Below, in pieces: positions 22,174-35,374 of a stretch of DNA of 64,000 bases (position 1 is the stretch's first letter; each line of letters opens with the position of its first letter). The stretch comes from CAXXOK01 sp963663285 (GTDB lineage: Bacteria > Bacillota > Clostridia > Christensenellales > Aristaeellaceae): assembly GCA_963663285.2 (NCBI GenBank), contig CAXXNI010000002.1, positions 1,364,001 through 1,428,000 of the forward strand, in the 5' to 3' direction. A program made the position numbers and the translations under genes. A model generated the notes under the pieces. That model ran no database searches. It was not told the DNA's origin and was given only the letters and a program-made list of their open reading frames with translations.

Positions 22174-22449
22174 ATGAACAAAGCTGAATTGACTGCCGCT
22201 ATCGTAAAGAAGACTGGTTTCACAAAGAAAGACGCCGAAAAGGCTCTTGGCGCCGTGACCGAGTCGATTACCGAGGCTCTCGCTTCCGGTGAAAAGGTTC
22301 AGGTCGTCGGCTTCGGTTCCTTTGAGGTTCGCAAACGTCCCGCCCGCGTTGCCCGCAATCCCCGTACCGGCGAGCAAATCAAGATCGAAGCTTCCAAAGC
22401 TCCCGTCTTCAAGGCTGGCAAAGCCCTCAAAGAGAGCGTAAATAAGTAA
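22174..22449 (+). CDS. hup: HU-family nucleoid DNA-binding protein
   Basis: A 91-residue HU with the normal start MNKAELTAAIVKKTGFTKKDAEKAL, the core VGFGSFEVRKRPARVARNPRTGE (the DNA-minor-groove beta arm with its proline) and a KAGKALKESVNK tail. The ATG at 22174 follows a GGAGGA site; the frame is open 14 codons further but without a site. HU bends and compacts DNA. Codon use is strongly biased, fitting high expression. It is closed by a terminator. Confidence 0.97.
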   Translation: MNKAELTAAIVKKTGFTKKDAEKALGAVTESITEALASGEKVQVVGFGSFEVRKRPARVARNPRTGEQIKIEASKAPVFKAGKALKESVNK

Positions 22450-22482
22450 GCTCCCACGCAAAAAAGCCCATTTTAGGGCACC

Positions 22483-22515
22483 AGACCGTTGACATATTGT
22501 TCAACGGTCTTTTTT
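22483..22515 (+). terminator. Terminator after hup
   Basis: A perfect 10-bp stem (22483-22492 with 22501-22510) with an 8-base loop and a run of T residues. Confidence 0.92.
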
Positions 22516-23074
22516 CTTTCTCTCTTTTCACTGGAGGGCTACTTCAGTAGCGTACGAAGGTAGAAATAATATTATTAAGCTAGAGTAGCTGAGCATTAGT
22601 ATTTTATTTTGAAAAGGTTCGCTTTAATGAATGCGCGTGTAAACCATATGTAATGATACATCGCTTTCCCTTTAAGCTATCATTACACTATACCATAATA
22701 CGTATGACATATATTTGTTTAAAACAGAGCTTGTTGGAAGACTATTTCCTTATAGAATTCATCATCTCTATTTATTTTCAAGCACAAGCTAGCGAAAACT
22801 ATAATAGAATAGTAGTACATTACAACGATAATCAATATTCATAGCAAGAGCATATCTATAAGATTTTGCACATTTTGATCGTTATCGGTGGCTTATGGAC
22901 TCGCCGTTCTTGTTTGCACAGACTTATATAATCATATTAATTCCGTTATTGTTGTTCTTCCTAATTGTTGAGATTGTTAATATAGCTAATCAAACTTTTC
23001 ATTCTTCATTCCTGTTTTTCTACTCTATGTCAAAGTCATTGAAACTACTTCAAAAGCCTTGATATTATATACAG
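22516..23074. other. A/T-rich intergenic region without a recognised gene
   Basis: About 560 bases between the convergent hup gene and the rRNA operon are distinctly A/T-rich. A 63-codon open frame (22653-22844) has no ribosome site, repetitive hydrophobic/aromatic composition and no recognisable motif, so it is not called. No RNA fold or repeat was noticed. Confidence 0.6.
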
Positions 23075-23107
23075 CAAGACAGCATCCGAAATTCGGATGC
23101 TGTCTTG
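23075..23107 (-). terminator. Terminator of the rRNA operon
   Basis: A perfect 16-bp inverted repeat (23075-23090 with 23092-23107) lies just past the 3' end of 5S rRNA. On the minus strand it is followed by CTGTATATAAT, a weak T tract; the long stem should compensate. Confidence 0.85.
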
Positions 23108-23116
23108 TATAATGGA

Positions 23117-23234
23117 ATGCGGCGGCGATCTACTCTTCCGGGCCGTTACCAGCCAAGTACCATCGACGTGCTGAGGCTTAACTGCTGTGTTCGGTATGGG
23201 AACAGGTGGAACCCTCAGGCCATTGCCACCGCAA
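23117..23234 (-). rRNA. rrf: 5S ribosomal RNA
   Basis: About 118 bases. The minus strand carries the canonical core (GGTTCCACCTGTTCCCATAC, CCGAACACAGCAGTTAAG and the GATGGTACTTGG region), and the ends TGCGGTGGC and GCCGCCGCA pair to form helix I. Ends are set by this helix and may be off by a few bases. Confidence 0.95.
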
Positions 23235-23329
23235 AGGGTGAACATCTTTATTCAGGTGCGTTTACCGCGCACACTGACAACCGTATAGGAAGGACACATT
23301 CTTGTTTGTTCTCTTGGCCTTAGGCTTGA

Positions 23330-26231
<2,902 letters not shown>

Positions 26232-26404
26232 TCGTCGATTTCTCCTAAGACCAATCTATTTCTTCGCTTCCAGTGATCTCTCACCGGACTGAACAAAAAT
26301 GATCTGATCTTCGATTCCACAATCTCTTGTAAAATCGCTTCTCTCGTCCTTCCTATACAGTTGTCAAGGTGCGTGGGCTTTCGCCCTTTTGCTCCAAATG
26401 GAGC

Positions 26405-26481
26405 TGGTGGATTGCAGTGGACTCGAACCACCGACCTCTCGCTTATCAGGCGAGTGCTCTAACCGGCTGAGCTAGCAATCC
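26405..26481 (-). tRNA. tRNA-Ile (GAT anticodon)
   Basis: 77 bases including an encoded CCA. The acceptor stem is GGATTGC/GCAATCC, the anticodon stem-loop has GAT inside CTGATAA, and the T arm contains GGTTCGAGTCC. It lies in the 16S-23S spacer, 3 bases after tRNA-Ala. Confidence 0.96.
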
Positions 26482-26484
26482 ATG

Positions 26485-26560
26485 TGGTGGAGATTAGCGG
26501 GATCGAACCGCTGACCTCCTGCTTGCAAGGCAGGCGCTCTCCCAGCTGAGCTAAACCCCC
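26485..26560 (-). tRNA. tRNA-Ala (TGC anticodon)
   Basis: 76 bases including an encoded CCA. The acceptor stem GGGGGTT/AATCTCC uses two G-U pairs, the anticodon loop is CTTGCAA with TGC, and the T arm contains GGTTCGATCC. It is the first tRNA of the 16S-23S spacer. Confidence 0.96.
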
Positions 26561-26581
26561 ACGAATCTCTTTAGTTATTAA

Positions 26582-26610
26582 CCGAACCCTGAAAACGATA
26601 CAGAGCAAGA
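26582..26610 (-). other. 16S rRNA processing stem, 3' strand
   Basis: This 29-base spacer segment is complementary to 28350-28378 upstream of 16S, with two differences. The two would pair in the precursor and bring both 16S ends together, the usual RNase III stalk. Confidence 0.8.
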
Positions 26611-26722
26611 TATTACGCAAACGCATTTCAAATGGAACTTGTTAGTTCCTTCACACTGCTTCCGGATGGAAACAGTATCGACCTGAGATTCAACCGTTAG
26701 ATTTCTCTTCCGGTTTGCTCCC

Positions 26723-28256
<1,534 letters not shown>

Positions 28257-28349
28257 TAATCCTTTAGCTCTTGATTTATCCTCTGACTTCTCAGCCAGAG
28301 ATCAAGTACTTAATACTCAATTTATTGACTGCGCTTTGCGTTTCTTTCT

Positions 28350-28378
28350 CTTTGCTCTGTATCGTTTTCAAGGTTCGG
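28350..28378 (-). other. 16S rRNA processing stem, 5' strand
   Basis: The leader segment that pairs with 26582-26610 in the precursor rRNA; 27 of 29 positions are complementary. Confidence 0.8.
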
Positions 28379-28399
28379 CGCTCTCAAGCGAGCTTGTCT

Positions 28400-28428
28400 A
28401 TAATACCACTGGATGACTTTCATGTCAA
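28400..28428 (-). promoter_or_regulatory. rRNA operon promoter
   Basis: A perfect TTGACA, 17-base spacer and TATTAT on the minus strand, with an A/T-rich stretch just upstream (28430-28460) that could act as an UP element. It lies about 145 bases before 16S. Confidence 0.92.
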
Positions 28429-28483
28429 CACATAAAACGCATTTTTTTAAGAAAAATAGTCATTTTACCGAGAATAGACGAAA

Positions 28484-28525
28484 ACGCCCCGAAAATCGAC
28501 TAGTATTTAGTCGTTTACGGGGCGT
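28484..28525 (-). terminator. Terminator of the esterase gene
   Basis: An 8-bp GC-rich outer stem (ACGCCCCG with CGGGGCGT) and an inner 6-bp stem (CGACTA with TAGTCG) are followed on the minus strand by TTTTCGTCT. It lies 12 bases after the esterase stop codon and insulates the rRNA promoter. Confidence 0.85.
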
Positions 28526-28536
28526 ATTACCAGTTT

Positions 28537-29379
28537 TCAGCCTTTTCTGCGCTCAATCCACCGTATTGATTTTTGCATCCAGTCGGCATTGTCGGGCATA
28601 ATGTGCTCAGGTCCGGTTTGCGTCGTCGCGTCGCAAAGCGATAGCCCATGTACGCCTTCTTCGTATAAATGCATCTCAAAGGGTATATGATACTTACGAA
28701 GCGCCGTAGCAAACATCATGGAGTTTTCCACCGGAACCGCTTCATCCGCAACCGTGTGCCATAGAAATGTAGGTACCGTCTTCTCCGATACCCTTTTTTC
28801 TAACGAAAGCGCAGCAATCATATCTTCGGACGCATTCTCTCCCAGCAAGCTGTCTCTTGATCCTCTATGGGTGTCCAAACCCATGGTAATCACAGGATAG
28901 CTTAGTATCATTCCGTCCGGACGCCAGTCTTTCCCGTTTCCTTGATCCAATACTGTCGTAAACAGCGGTTCGTTCCAAAGTGTACCCAGCGATGCGCACA
29001 AGTGACCGCCTGCTGAAAAGCCGGCGATGTAGATTTGGTTAGGCAGAATACTAAACGCTTCAGCACGCTCACGTACCAATTGAACAGCTGCCGCCAGTTC
29101 CAACACTGCACTGGGATAGCGTGCAGGCGCAACACTGTATTGCAGCACAAACGCGTGAATGCCGGCTGCCAGATATCGCATGGCGATTGGTTCGGCTTCC
29201 CGGTCGGATTTAAACACATAACCGCCCCCAGGACAAATGATTACGGCGGGCTTTTTAATCATGTGGGGCATATCCATACTATTATCCAGTATATAAGCCG
29301 TCAGCGTCGGTTGGTAAGTATTCTTTTTAGTGTCAACTTTTGAATAATCAACATGGATTGGAATTTTCTCAAGCCGCAT
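28537..29379 (-). CDS. Alpha/beta hydrolase (acetyl-esterase-like)
   Basis: A 280-residue serine hydrolase. The oxyanion-hole sequence VIICPGGGYVFKS resembles the HGGG motif, the nucleophile elbow is GFSAGGH (serine in the middle), and the C-terminal part has WHTVADEAVPVENS (Asp) and YEEGVHGLSLCD (His). This layout matches BD-FAE/Aes-like esterases, which remove acetyl groups from xylose, xylan side chains and other sugars. There is no signal peptide, so it acts inside the cell. The ATG at 29379 has a better-spaced AAGGA site than the ATG 18 bases upstream. It has its own terminator. Confidence 0.85.
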   Translation of the reverse strand: MRLEKIPIHVDYSKVDTKKNTYQPTLTAYILDNSMDMPHMIKKPAVIICPGGGYVFKSDREAEPIAMRYLAAGIHAFVLQYSVAPARYPSAVLELAAAVQLVRERAEAFSILPNQIYIAGFSAGGHLCASLGTLWNEPLFTTVLDQGNGKDWRPDGMILSYPVITMGLDTHRGSRDSLLGENASEDMIAALSLEKRVSEKTVPTFLWHTVADEAVPVENSMMFATALRKYHIPFEMHLYEEGVHGLSLCDATTQTGPEHIMPDNADWMQKSIRWIERRKG

Positions 29380-29491
29380 TGTACAACCATCCTTCATACA
29401 CCTGTATTAATTGCCTCCGCATTGCTAACATTTTTCACCTAATCAAACACTCACTGTAGTTTTACTGACAAGCTGTGCTCTGTCCAATTGA

Positions 29492-30313
29492 TTACGGCTG
29501 TGGTGTTTCCCGCATGCATAAATAACTTAGCGGCAAACTAACCAATGCTCCAACCAATTGTATTGTCAGCCATTGATTCCTTATAAACGTAAGAATGTCC
29601 ATCACATAACGCATCCATTGCGCACCCAACACCATGATCTGCGTTTCGTTTCCGCCTTCCACAACGCGTACGGCTTCGCGAACGGCGGGAATGAATGTGA
29701 GCGACATTAAAAGCAACGGACCGCCCACCACAACAAAAATTGTGAGTAACCGATTACGGCGGAAACAGCACCCCAGCAAGTAGAAGATCGCTGTCCACTC
29801 CAGCGTATATAATATGTAAGAGGGCAAATCCTGTACTGCGATTTGCCAGGTTTGCTGAAATGTTGATACGCCCTGCGCTTCGCCAAGCTGTGCCTGCAAC
29901 ATGTAGCGATCCGGCATGATGTTAGACAGGAAGATAGCAATTCCACCCTCAAGCACACTTAATAGCAGCGTTCCCAACAGCAGCGCAATCATCCCTGCAA
30001 ACAGCGCCAACACATTACCCAGCCAAACCGGGAAACGGGCGGTGCCAAACCGCATGAGAAAGCGCGTAGAGCGGCCCGCAACAAGTAAACCACTGATCAA
30101 CGCTGTTACCAGCGTAACGGACAAGTTGGTGTAAACGCCGGTAAATGTATAATCCGCCGATGTAAACAGCGGTAACAACAACGATATTACCTGCCCTGCC
30201 AGGATCAGCAGCAGCACCCATAACACAACACGGGTCAGTGTTTTCCAATGGTACCGGAGTATGCCGTTGAGACGGGCGTTTTGCCGCCAGTTCCAATTAA
30301 GTGTTTGCTGCAT
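29492..30313 (-). CDS. ABC transporter membrane protein, six-helix type
   Basis: A 273-residue membrane protein with about six hydrophobic segments and no recognised enzyme motif. It overlaps the end of the adjacent ATPase gene by 17 bases, so the two are translated together and must form one ABC complex. The size and fold resemble YtrC/D or ABC-2-type permeases, which act in export or in antimicrobial or cell-wall stress response. The transported compound is unknown. Confidence 0.8.
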   Translation of the reverse strand: MQQTLNWNWRQNARLNGILRYHWKTLTRVVLWVLLLILAGQVISLLLPLFTSADYTFTGVYTNLSVTLVTALISGLLVAGRSTRFLMRFGTARFPVWLGNVLALFAGMIALLLGTLLLSVLEGGIAIFLSNIMPDRYMLQAQLGEAQGVSTFQQTWQIAVQDLPSYILYTLEWTAIFYLLGCCFRRNRLLTIFVVVGGPLLLMSLTFIPAVREAVRVVEGGNETQIMVLGAQWMRYVMDILTFIRNQWLTIQLVGALVSLPLSYLCMRETPQP

Positions 30314-31232
30314 TACGTTCCGCCTCTTTCTCTTCTGTCAGGAATACAAATAGCCGTTGCAGCCCGATCGGCGCACTGCGAACCCGTTCGTCTGCCTCAA
30401 TTCGCGTGCGGTTTTCTGGTGAAGACAATTTCACATAGCGCACTAAAGACCCGGCCAAGCTCTCTTCTTTTAACAGTTCTAAACCATCCGTCAGCTCCTG
30501 CACTGCTTCCGATGCGCCGGATATACTCAGGAACCCGCTTTGCAATTCATCCAACGTACCAGCACATAACAGTTTTCCGGCATCGATCAGCACTGCGTAA
30601 TCCAGCGCACGCGCCACTTCATCAATCAAATGGGTGGATACAAGGAACGTCCTTTCCGGATGGCGTTCCTTTTCCGCCAGCAACAAATCGTAGAAGCGCT
30701 CACGCAATACCGCATCCAATCCAAGGCTAGGCTCATCAAAGATGGTAAGTGGCGCACCGCTGGCTAAGCCAACGCAAAGCATCAAACCGGTTTGCATACC
30801 GCGGCTGAAGGTTCGGATTTTCTTTTTTTTGGGTAAATCAAACCGTTTAATCAGTTCCTGCGCGTAAGCCTCATCCCAGCTGGCAAACAAGCCCCGGCAT
30901 ACGTAATATAAATCATCGATGCGGGTCAGCTTCCCAAAATCGGGAGTATCCCCGATAATGCACAGCTTTCCCAGCGCTTGCGCATGGTCATACACCTTCA
31001 TCTCGTCGATCGTCACATCGCCGGAGCCCGGGCGGAGCATACCGCCGGTAATCCGCAGTAAGGTGCTTTTCCCTGCACCGTTACGCCCCAACAACCCAAC
31101 AATCTGTCCGGCAGGCACGGTCATACTTAACCGGTCCAGCGCTTGCGTGGCACGGAACCGCCGGCTCACATCTTTCACACGCATTGCAGCCATTTCCGGT
31201 TGATGCGCAGATGCAACTTGATTCGCTTGCAT
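30297..31232 (-). CDS. ABC transporter ATP-binding protein (YtrB/EcsA-like)
   Basis: A 311-residue ATPase starting at the ATG at 31232, which follows a GAGGT site; an ATG 12 bases earlier is possible. Walker A is GRNGAGKST, the signature is FSRGMQ (a variant of LSGGQ), Walker B is LTIFDEPSLGLD, and the switch His is in STHLIDE. The C-terminal 80 residues after the ATPase domain are typical of exporter-type ATPases. It pairs with the membrane protein encoded next. YtrB-type operons usually begin with a GntR repressor gene, which is absent here. Confidence 0.88.
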   Translation of the reverse strand: MQANQVASAHQPEMAAMRVKDVSRRFRATQALDRLSMTVPAGQIVGLLGRNGAGKSTLLRITGGMLRPGSGDVTIDEMKVYDHAQALGKLCIIGDTPDFGKLTRIDDLYYVCRGLFASWDEAYAQELIKRFDLPKKKKIRTFSRGMQTGLMLCVGLASGAPLTIFDEPSLGLDAVLRERFYDLLLAEKERHPERTFLVSTHLIDEVARALDYAVLIDAGKLLCAGTLDELQSGFLSISGASEAVQELTDGLELLKEESLAGSLVRYVKLSSPENRTRIEADERVRSAPIGLQRLFVFLTEEKEAERNAANT

Positions 31233-31262
31233 AGCGTACCTCATTTCTTTTTCACACTTATA

Positions 31263-31274
31263 GTAATGGATTAC
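31263..31274. promoter_or_regulatory. Possible operator at the ABC exporter start site
   Basis: The 12-base inverted repeat GTAATGGATTAC lies where the transcript should start, just downstream of the -10 box. It could bind a repressor; no cognate regulator gene is adjacent. Confidence 0.35.
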
Positions 31275-31280
31275 CACTGT

Positions 31281-31308
31281 ATTATACGCGCTCCGCAGAG
31301 GTATGCAA
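31281..31308 (-). promoter_or_regulatory. Promoter of the ABC exporter operon
   Basis: A perfect TATAAT with TTGCAT 16 bases upstream, on the minus strand, about 50 bases before the ATPase start. The -35 box matches poorly; the -10 box is strong. Confidence 0.7.
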
Positions 31309-31372
31309 GTCTCCCTGTTTAAAACCAACATTTCCCATACTCAAATTACAGAAAACAACTTGAGGGTTGCAA

Positions 31373-31402
31373 ACAGCCACGCAGATATATCTGCGTGGCT
31401 GT
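31373..31402 (-). terminator. Terminator after leuS
   Basis: A perfect 15-bp palindrome (31373-31387 with 31388-31402) whose apical bases form the loop, followed on the minus strand by TTTGC. It lies 17 bases past the leuS stop. Confidence 0.8.
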
Positions 31403-31418
31403 CGTTAGAAAAAATGAT

Positions 31419-33845
31419 TTACTTGATTATCAGGTTGCACAGTCTGCCCGGAACGAAGATCAGCTTTACCAGCTTCTTCTCGCCAACAAGCGCTTTGATT
31501 TCCGCACGCTGCGGCAATTCCTTCTGGGCCTGGTCATTCGTCATGTCTGGGTCAATTGTAATGTGCCCACGCACCTTGCCCAGCACCTGAACAGCAATTT
31601 CAATCTCGCTGCGCTTCATGGCTTGTTCGTCATACGCCGGCCATGCTTCGTAAGCAATCTCACTGCCAAAGCCCATTTTCTCCCACATTTCTTCACAAAT
31701 ATGGGGAGCAACCGGAGCCAGCAGCAAAACCAGCGTTTTCAGCTCGTCCTTGGTGCAGCCACCTTCCGCGTTAAAAGCGTTCACCAGCGACATCATCGCC
31801 GCAATCGCCGTATTGAACTTCATGGCTTCGTAATCGTCGCCGACTTTTTTAATGGTTTCATGCATCAGCGGCGTCAGCGCTTTCTGATACCCTTTTCCAT
31901 CCTTGATCATATCCATCAATCGCCATACGCGGTCGAGGAAACGGCGGCAGCCGCGCGCACCGTTTGTACTCCACGGAATTGCCTGATCAAACGCGCCCAT
32001 GAACATTTCATATACACGCGTCGCATCGGCGCCGATATCGGCAATGCAATCGTCCGGGTTGATAACGTTCCCGCGCGATTTGCTCATTTTCTCGCCGTTT
32101 TCGCCCAGTATCATCCCGTGGCTGGTGCGCTTCTGGTATGGCTCCGCACAGGGAACAGCGCCAATATCGTACAGGAACAAGTGCCAGAACCGGCTGTACA
32201 GCAAGTGCAGCGTGGTGTGCTCCATTCCGCCATTATACCAGTCCACATTCATCCAATAGTCCATGGCTTCCTGTGAAGCGAGAGCATCATCGTTATGCGG
32301 ATCACAGTACCGCAGGAAATACCAGCTGGAACCTGCCCATTGCGGCATGGTGTCGGTTTCACGCTTGGCGGGGCCGCCACAAACCGGGCAAGTTGTGTTC
32401 ACCCATTCGGTCATCTTTGCCAGCGGGCTTTCGCCGTTATCGGTCGGCTCATAGTTTTCCACATTCGGCAGCAGTACCGGCAGCTGATCTTCCGGCACAG
32501 GTACAGAGCCGCAATGCTCGCAGTGCACTACCGGAATCGGCTCGCCCCAATACCGCTGACGGCTGAATACCCAGTCGCGCAGCTTATAGTTGATCTTCTT
32601 GGTACCGAGATTTTTCTCTTCCAACCAGTCGATGATCTTCTTTTTCGCGTCGGCAACACGCAGGCCGTTGAGGAAATCACTATTGACCAACTCGCCATCC
32701 TGCACATCGGTATAAGCTTCCTTGGTAATATCGCCGCCCGAAATCACCTCTACGATCGGCAGGTGGAACTCGCGGGCAAAATCATAGTCGCGGGTATCAT
32801 GCGCAGGCACAGCCATAATTGCGCCGGTGCCATAGCTCATCAGTACATAGTCGCTGGCCCAGATGGGGATTTTTTTGTCATTCACCGGGTCGATGGCATA
32901 CAGCCCCTTCAATTCGACACCCGTTTTTTCCTTGTTCAGTTCAGTACGCTCAAAATCGCTCTTGCGGGCGGCTTCCTCGCGGTAAGCAACCACATCGCTA
33001 AAATTGGTGATCTTCTCTTTATATTTTTCAATAAAGGGATGCTCCGGGCTTACAACCATATAGGTCGCGCCAAAAAGCGTATCCGGCCGCGTGGTGAAAA
33101 CGCGCAGCTTATCCTCGGTATCAGCAATCTGGAAATCTACTTCCGCACCTTCACTGCGGCCAATCCAGTTGCGTTGCTGCACCTTCACTCTTTCGATGAA
33201 GTCCACATTGTCCAGCCCATCCAGCAATTTCTGGGCATAATCGGTAATGCGCAGCATCCACTGGCTTTTTACCCGGCGCACGACTTCGCTGCCGCAACGT
33301 TCGCAAACACCATTGACGACCTCTTCATTCGCCAATCCGCATTTACAGCTGGTACACCAGTTAATGGGCATCTCCGCCTTGTACGCCAGCCCGTTTTTCA
33401 GTAGTTGCAGGAAAATCCATTGCGTCCACTTGTAATACTTCGGGTCGGTCGTATCGACTTCGCGAGTATAATCAAACGAAAAGCCCAGTTTCTGCAATTG
33501 CTTACGGAAATTTGCAATATTGATCTGCGTAATCTTGGAGGGATGCACATGGTTCTTAATCGCATAGTTTTCGGCAGGAAGCCCGAAAGCGTCGTAGCCA
33601 ATGGGGTAAAGCACATTATACCCTTCCATGCGGCGTTTGCGGGCGATGATATCCATCGCCGTATAGCTGCGCGGGTGGCCCACATGCAGCCCGGCTCCGC
33701 TGGGATAGGGGAACTCAATCAGCCCGTAAAACTTGGGCTTGCCGGATGGAAACTGCGCATTAAACGTACCTTCCTCCGCCCATTTTTTCTGCCATTTCTG
33801 TTCGATACTCTGGGGATCGTATACGGGTTGCTGCTCTTGATACAT
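31419..33845 (-). CDS. leuS: Leucyl-tRNA synthetase
   Basis: An 808-residue class Ia synthetase of normal bacterial size. The HIGH motif is HVGH at residues 54-57 and KMSKS is intact at 586-590. The CP1 editing domain (about 220-420) carries the threonine-rich TTRPDTLFGATYMV and the conserved GTGAIMAVPAHDTRDYDFA. Four cysteines near residues 163-182 form a zinc-like knuckle (CTSCKCG...CERCG). It charges tRNA-Leu and edits mischarged norvaline and isoleucine. The ATG follows AAGGAGA. It is the last gene of glnS-gltX-leuS. Confidence 0.98.
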   Translation of the reverse strand: MYQEQQPVYDPQSIEQKWQKKWAEEGTFNAQFPSGKPKFYGLIEFPYPSGAGLHVGHPRSYTAMDIIARKRRMEGYNVLYPIGYDAFGLPAENYAIKNHVHPSKITQINIANFRKQLQKLGFSFDYTREVDTTDPKYYKWTQWIFLQLLKNGLAYKAEMPINWCTSCKCGLANEEVVNGVCERCGSEVVRRVKSQWMLRITDYAQKLLDGLDNVDFIERVKVQQRNWIGRSEGAEVDFQIADTEDKLRVFTTRPDTLFGATYMVVSPEHPFIEKYKEKITNFSDVVAYREEAARKSDFERTELNKEKTGVELKGLYAIDPVNDKKIPIWASDYVLMSYGTGAIMAVPAHDTRDYDFAREFHLPIVEVISGGDITKEAYTDVQDGELVNSDFLNGLRVADAKKKIIDWLEEKNLGTKKINYKLRDWVFSRQRYWGEPIPVVHCEHCGSVPVPEDQLPVLLPNVENYEPTDNGESPLAKMTEWVNTTCPVCGGPAKRETDTMPQWAGSSWYFLRYCDPHNDDALASQEAMDYWMNVDWYNGGMEHTTLHLLYSRFWHLFLYDIGAVPCAEPYQKRTSHGMILGENGEKMSKSRGNVINPDDCIADIGADATRVYEMFMGAFDQAIPWSTNGARGCRRFLDRVWRLMDMIKDGKGYQKALTPLMHETIKKVGDDYEAMKFNTAIAAMMSLVNAFNAEGGCTKDELKTLVLLLAPVAPHICEEMWEKMGFGSEIAYEAWPAYDEQAMKRSEIEIAVQVLGKVRGHITIDPDMTNDQAQKELPQRAEIKALVGEKKLVKLIFVPGRLCNLIIK

Positions 33846-33888
33846 GCTCTGGTCTCCTTACTTCCGGCTTACATACCGATTGCTGTAA

Positions 33889-35340
33889 TTACGCTTCCAG
33901 CTTGGCGATACCTGCGTCGATACGGCACAGCGTTTCTTCTTTTCCCAGCAGATAGGCGATTTCCGTTGCACCGCCCGGAGTATTCAGCTGCCCGCTAATG
34001 GCAATGCGAACCGGCCACATCATCTGCCCGTTCTTCATCCCGTTTTCCGCGGCCAGTGCCATCAGGCATTCCTTTAGCGGCTCTTCGCCGAAGTTGTCCA
34101 GCTTCTCCAGCGCGGGGCGCGCCAGTTGCAGCGCCTGCAAGCTGATTGCCGGATCCGTCTTCATCTTTTTATGGGTGTAAATGTCCACTTCATATTCCGG
34201 CAGCTCTGCTAAAAAGCGAACCATATCGGGCACACGGTCGAACACTTCGGTGCGCGTGTGCATTAATTCCGCCAAACGGCGGTAATCCATTTGCTTGCCC
34301 GCAAGCGCCTTATCAAACCACGGTGTTACCATGGTCAGGTAGTCCTCAAAAGGCATCTTTTTAATATACTCGCTGTTAAACCATACCAGCTTATCCATGT
34401 TAAAGATTGAAGGCGACTTGGAAAGTCCATCCAAATCAAACGCTTCCACCAGCTCCGGCAAGGTGTAGAACTCACGCTCTTCCTTGGGGCACCAGCCCAG
34501 CAGCGCGATAAAATTGATAACAGCTTCCTTCACATACCCCTGCGCCAGCAAATCCTCAAAGCTGGGATCGCCGTAGCGCTTGCTTAGCTTGCGCGTCGCG
34601 TCTTTCATTACAACCGGCAGATGGATGTACGTCGGCGTCGGCCAGCCAAGCGCCTCGTAGAGCAGGTTATACTTCGGTGTGGAGCTGATGTACTCGGTGC
34701 CGCGCATCACATGGGTGATACCCATCAGATGATCGTCCACCACATTGGCAAAGTTATAGGTGGGCAGCCCATCCGCCTTGATCAGCACATTGTCATCCAA
34801 TGTATCGCAAGGCACTTCCACATGGCCGAATAGCGCATCCTCAAAGCTGGCGGTTCCGGTAAGCGGCACATTCTGCCGGATTACGTAGGACTCGCCGCTT
34901 TCCATGCGTTTTTTTGTCTCTTCTTTGGACAGGTGCAGGCAATGCTTGTCGTACTTGAACTGCTCGCCACGAGCGGTAGCCGCATCGCGCCGCTGCTGCA
35001 GCTCTTCCTTTGTGCAAAAGCAGGGGTACGCAGCGCCGGTTTCTATCAGCTGCATCGCATACGGCAGATACAAATCACGCCGCTGCGTTTGGATGTAAGG
35101 GCCGAAATCACCGCCTACATCGGGGCCTTCGTCATAGGTCAGACCCGCCTCGCGCATACTGTGGTAAATCAGGTCTACTGCGCCGGGTACTTCCCGTTCC
35201 TGATCGGTATCCTCAATACGTAAGATAAATTTGCCACCGTTTTTTTTGGCAAACAAATAAGCATATAACGCGGTGCGCAGACCACCCAAATGCAGGTATC
35301 CGGTCGGGCTGGGCGCAAAGCGGGTACGAATTTCAGCCAT
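33889..35340 (-). CDS. gltX: Glutamyl-tRNA synthetase
   Basis: A 483-residue class Ib synthetase. The HIGH equivalent is HLGG at residues 17-20 and the KMSKS equivalent is KLSKR at 251-255. The anticodon-binding helical domain (about 330-483) marks it as bacterial GluRS. Because a GlnRS is encoded next door, this enzyme may be discriminating and need only charge tRNA-Glu; this is inference. It lies between glnS and leuS with spacers of about 40 bases. Confidence 0.97.
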   Translation of the reverse strand: MAEIRTRFAPSPTGYLHLGGLRTALYAYLFAKKNGGKFILRIEDTDQEREVPGAVDLIYHSMREAGLTYDEGPDVGGDFGPYIQTQRRDLYLPYAMQLIETGAAYPCFCTKEELQQRRDAATARGEQFKYDKHCLHLSKEETKKRMESGESYVIRQNVPLTGTASFEDALFGHVEVPCDTLDDNVLIKADGLPTYNFANVVDDHLMGITHVMRGTEYISSTPKYNLLYEALGWPTPTYIHLPVVMKDATRKLSKRYGDPSFEDLLAQGYVKEAVINFIALLGWCPKEEREFYTLPELVEAFDLDGLSKSPSIFNMDKLVWFNSEYIKKMPFEDYLTMVTPWFDKALAGKQMDYRRLAELMHTRTEVFDRVPDMVRFLAELPEYEVDIYTHKKMKTDPAISLQALQLARPALEKLDNFGEEPLKECLMALAAENGMKNGQMMWPVRIAISGQLNTPGGATEIAYLLGKEETLCRIDAGIAKLEA

Positions 35341-35374
35341 GCGATCTTTCCTTTCTTTATCGCGCTGCGGTCAT

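Noticed and set aside
22653..22844. A 63-codon frame between hup and 5S rRNA
   Set aside because: It has no ribosome site, and its composition is that of translated A/T-rich DNA.
32295..33404. A 369-codon open frame on the plus strand
   Set aside because: It is antisense to leuS, which has complete HIGH and KMSKS motifs.
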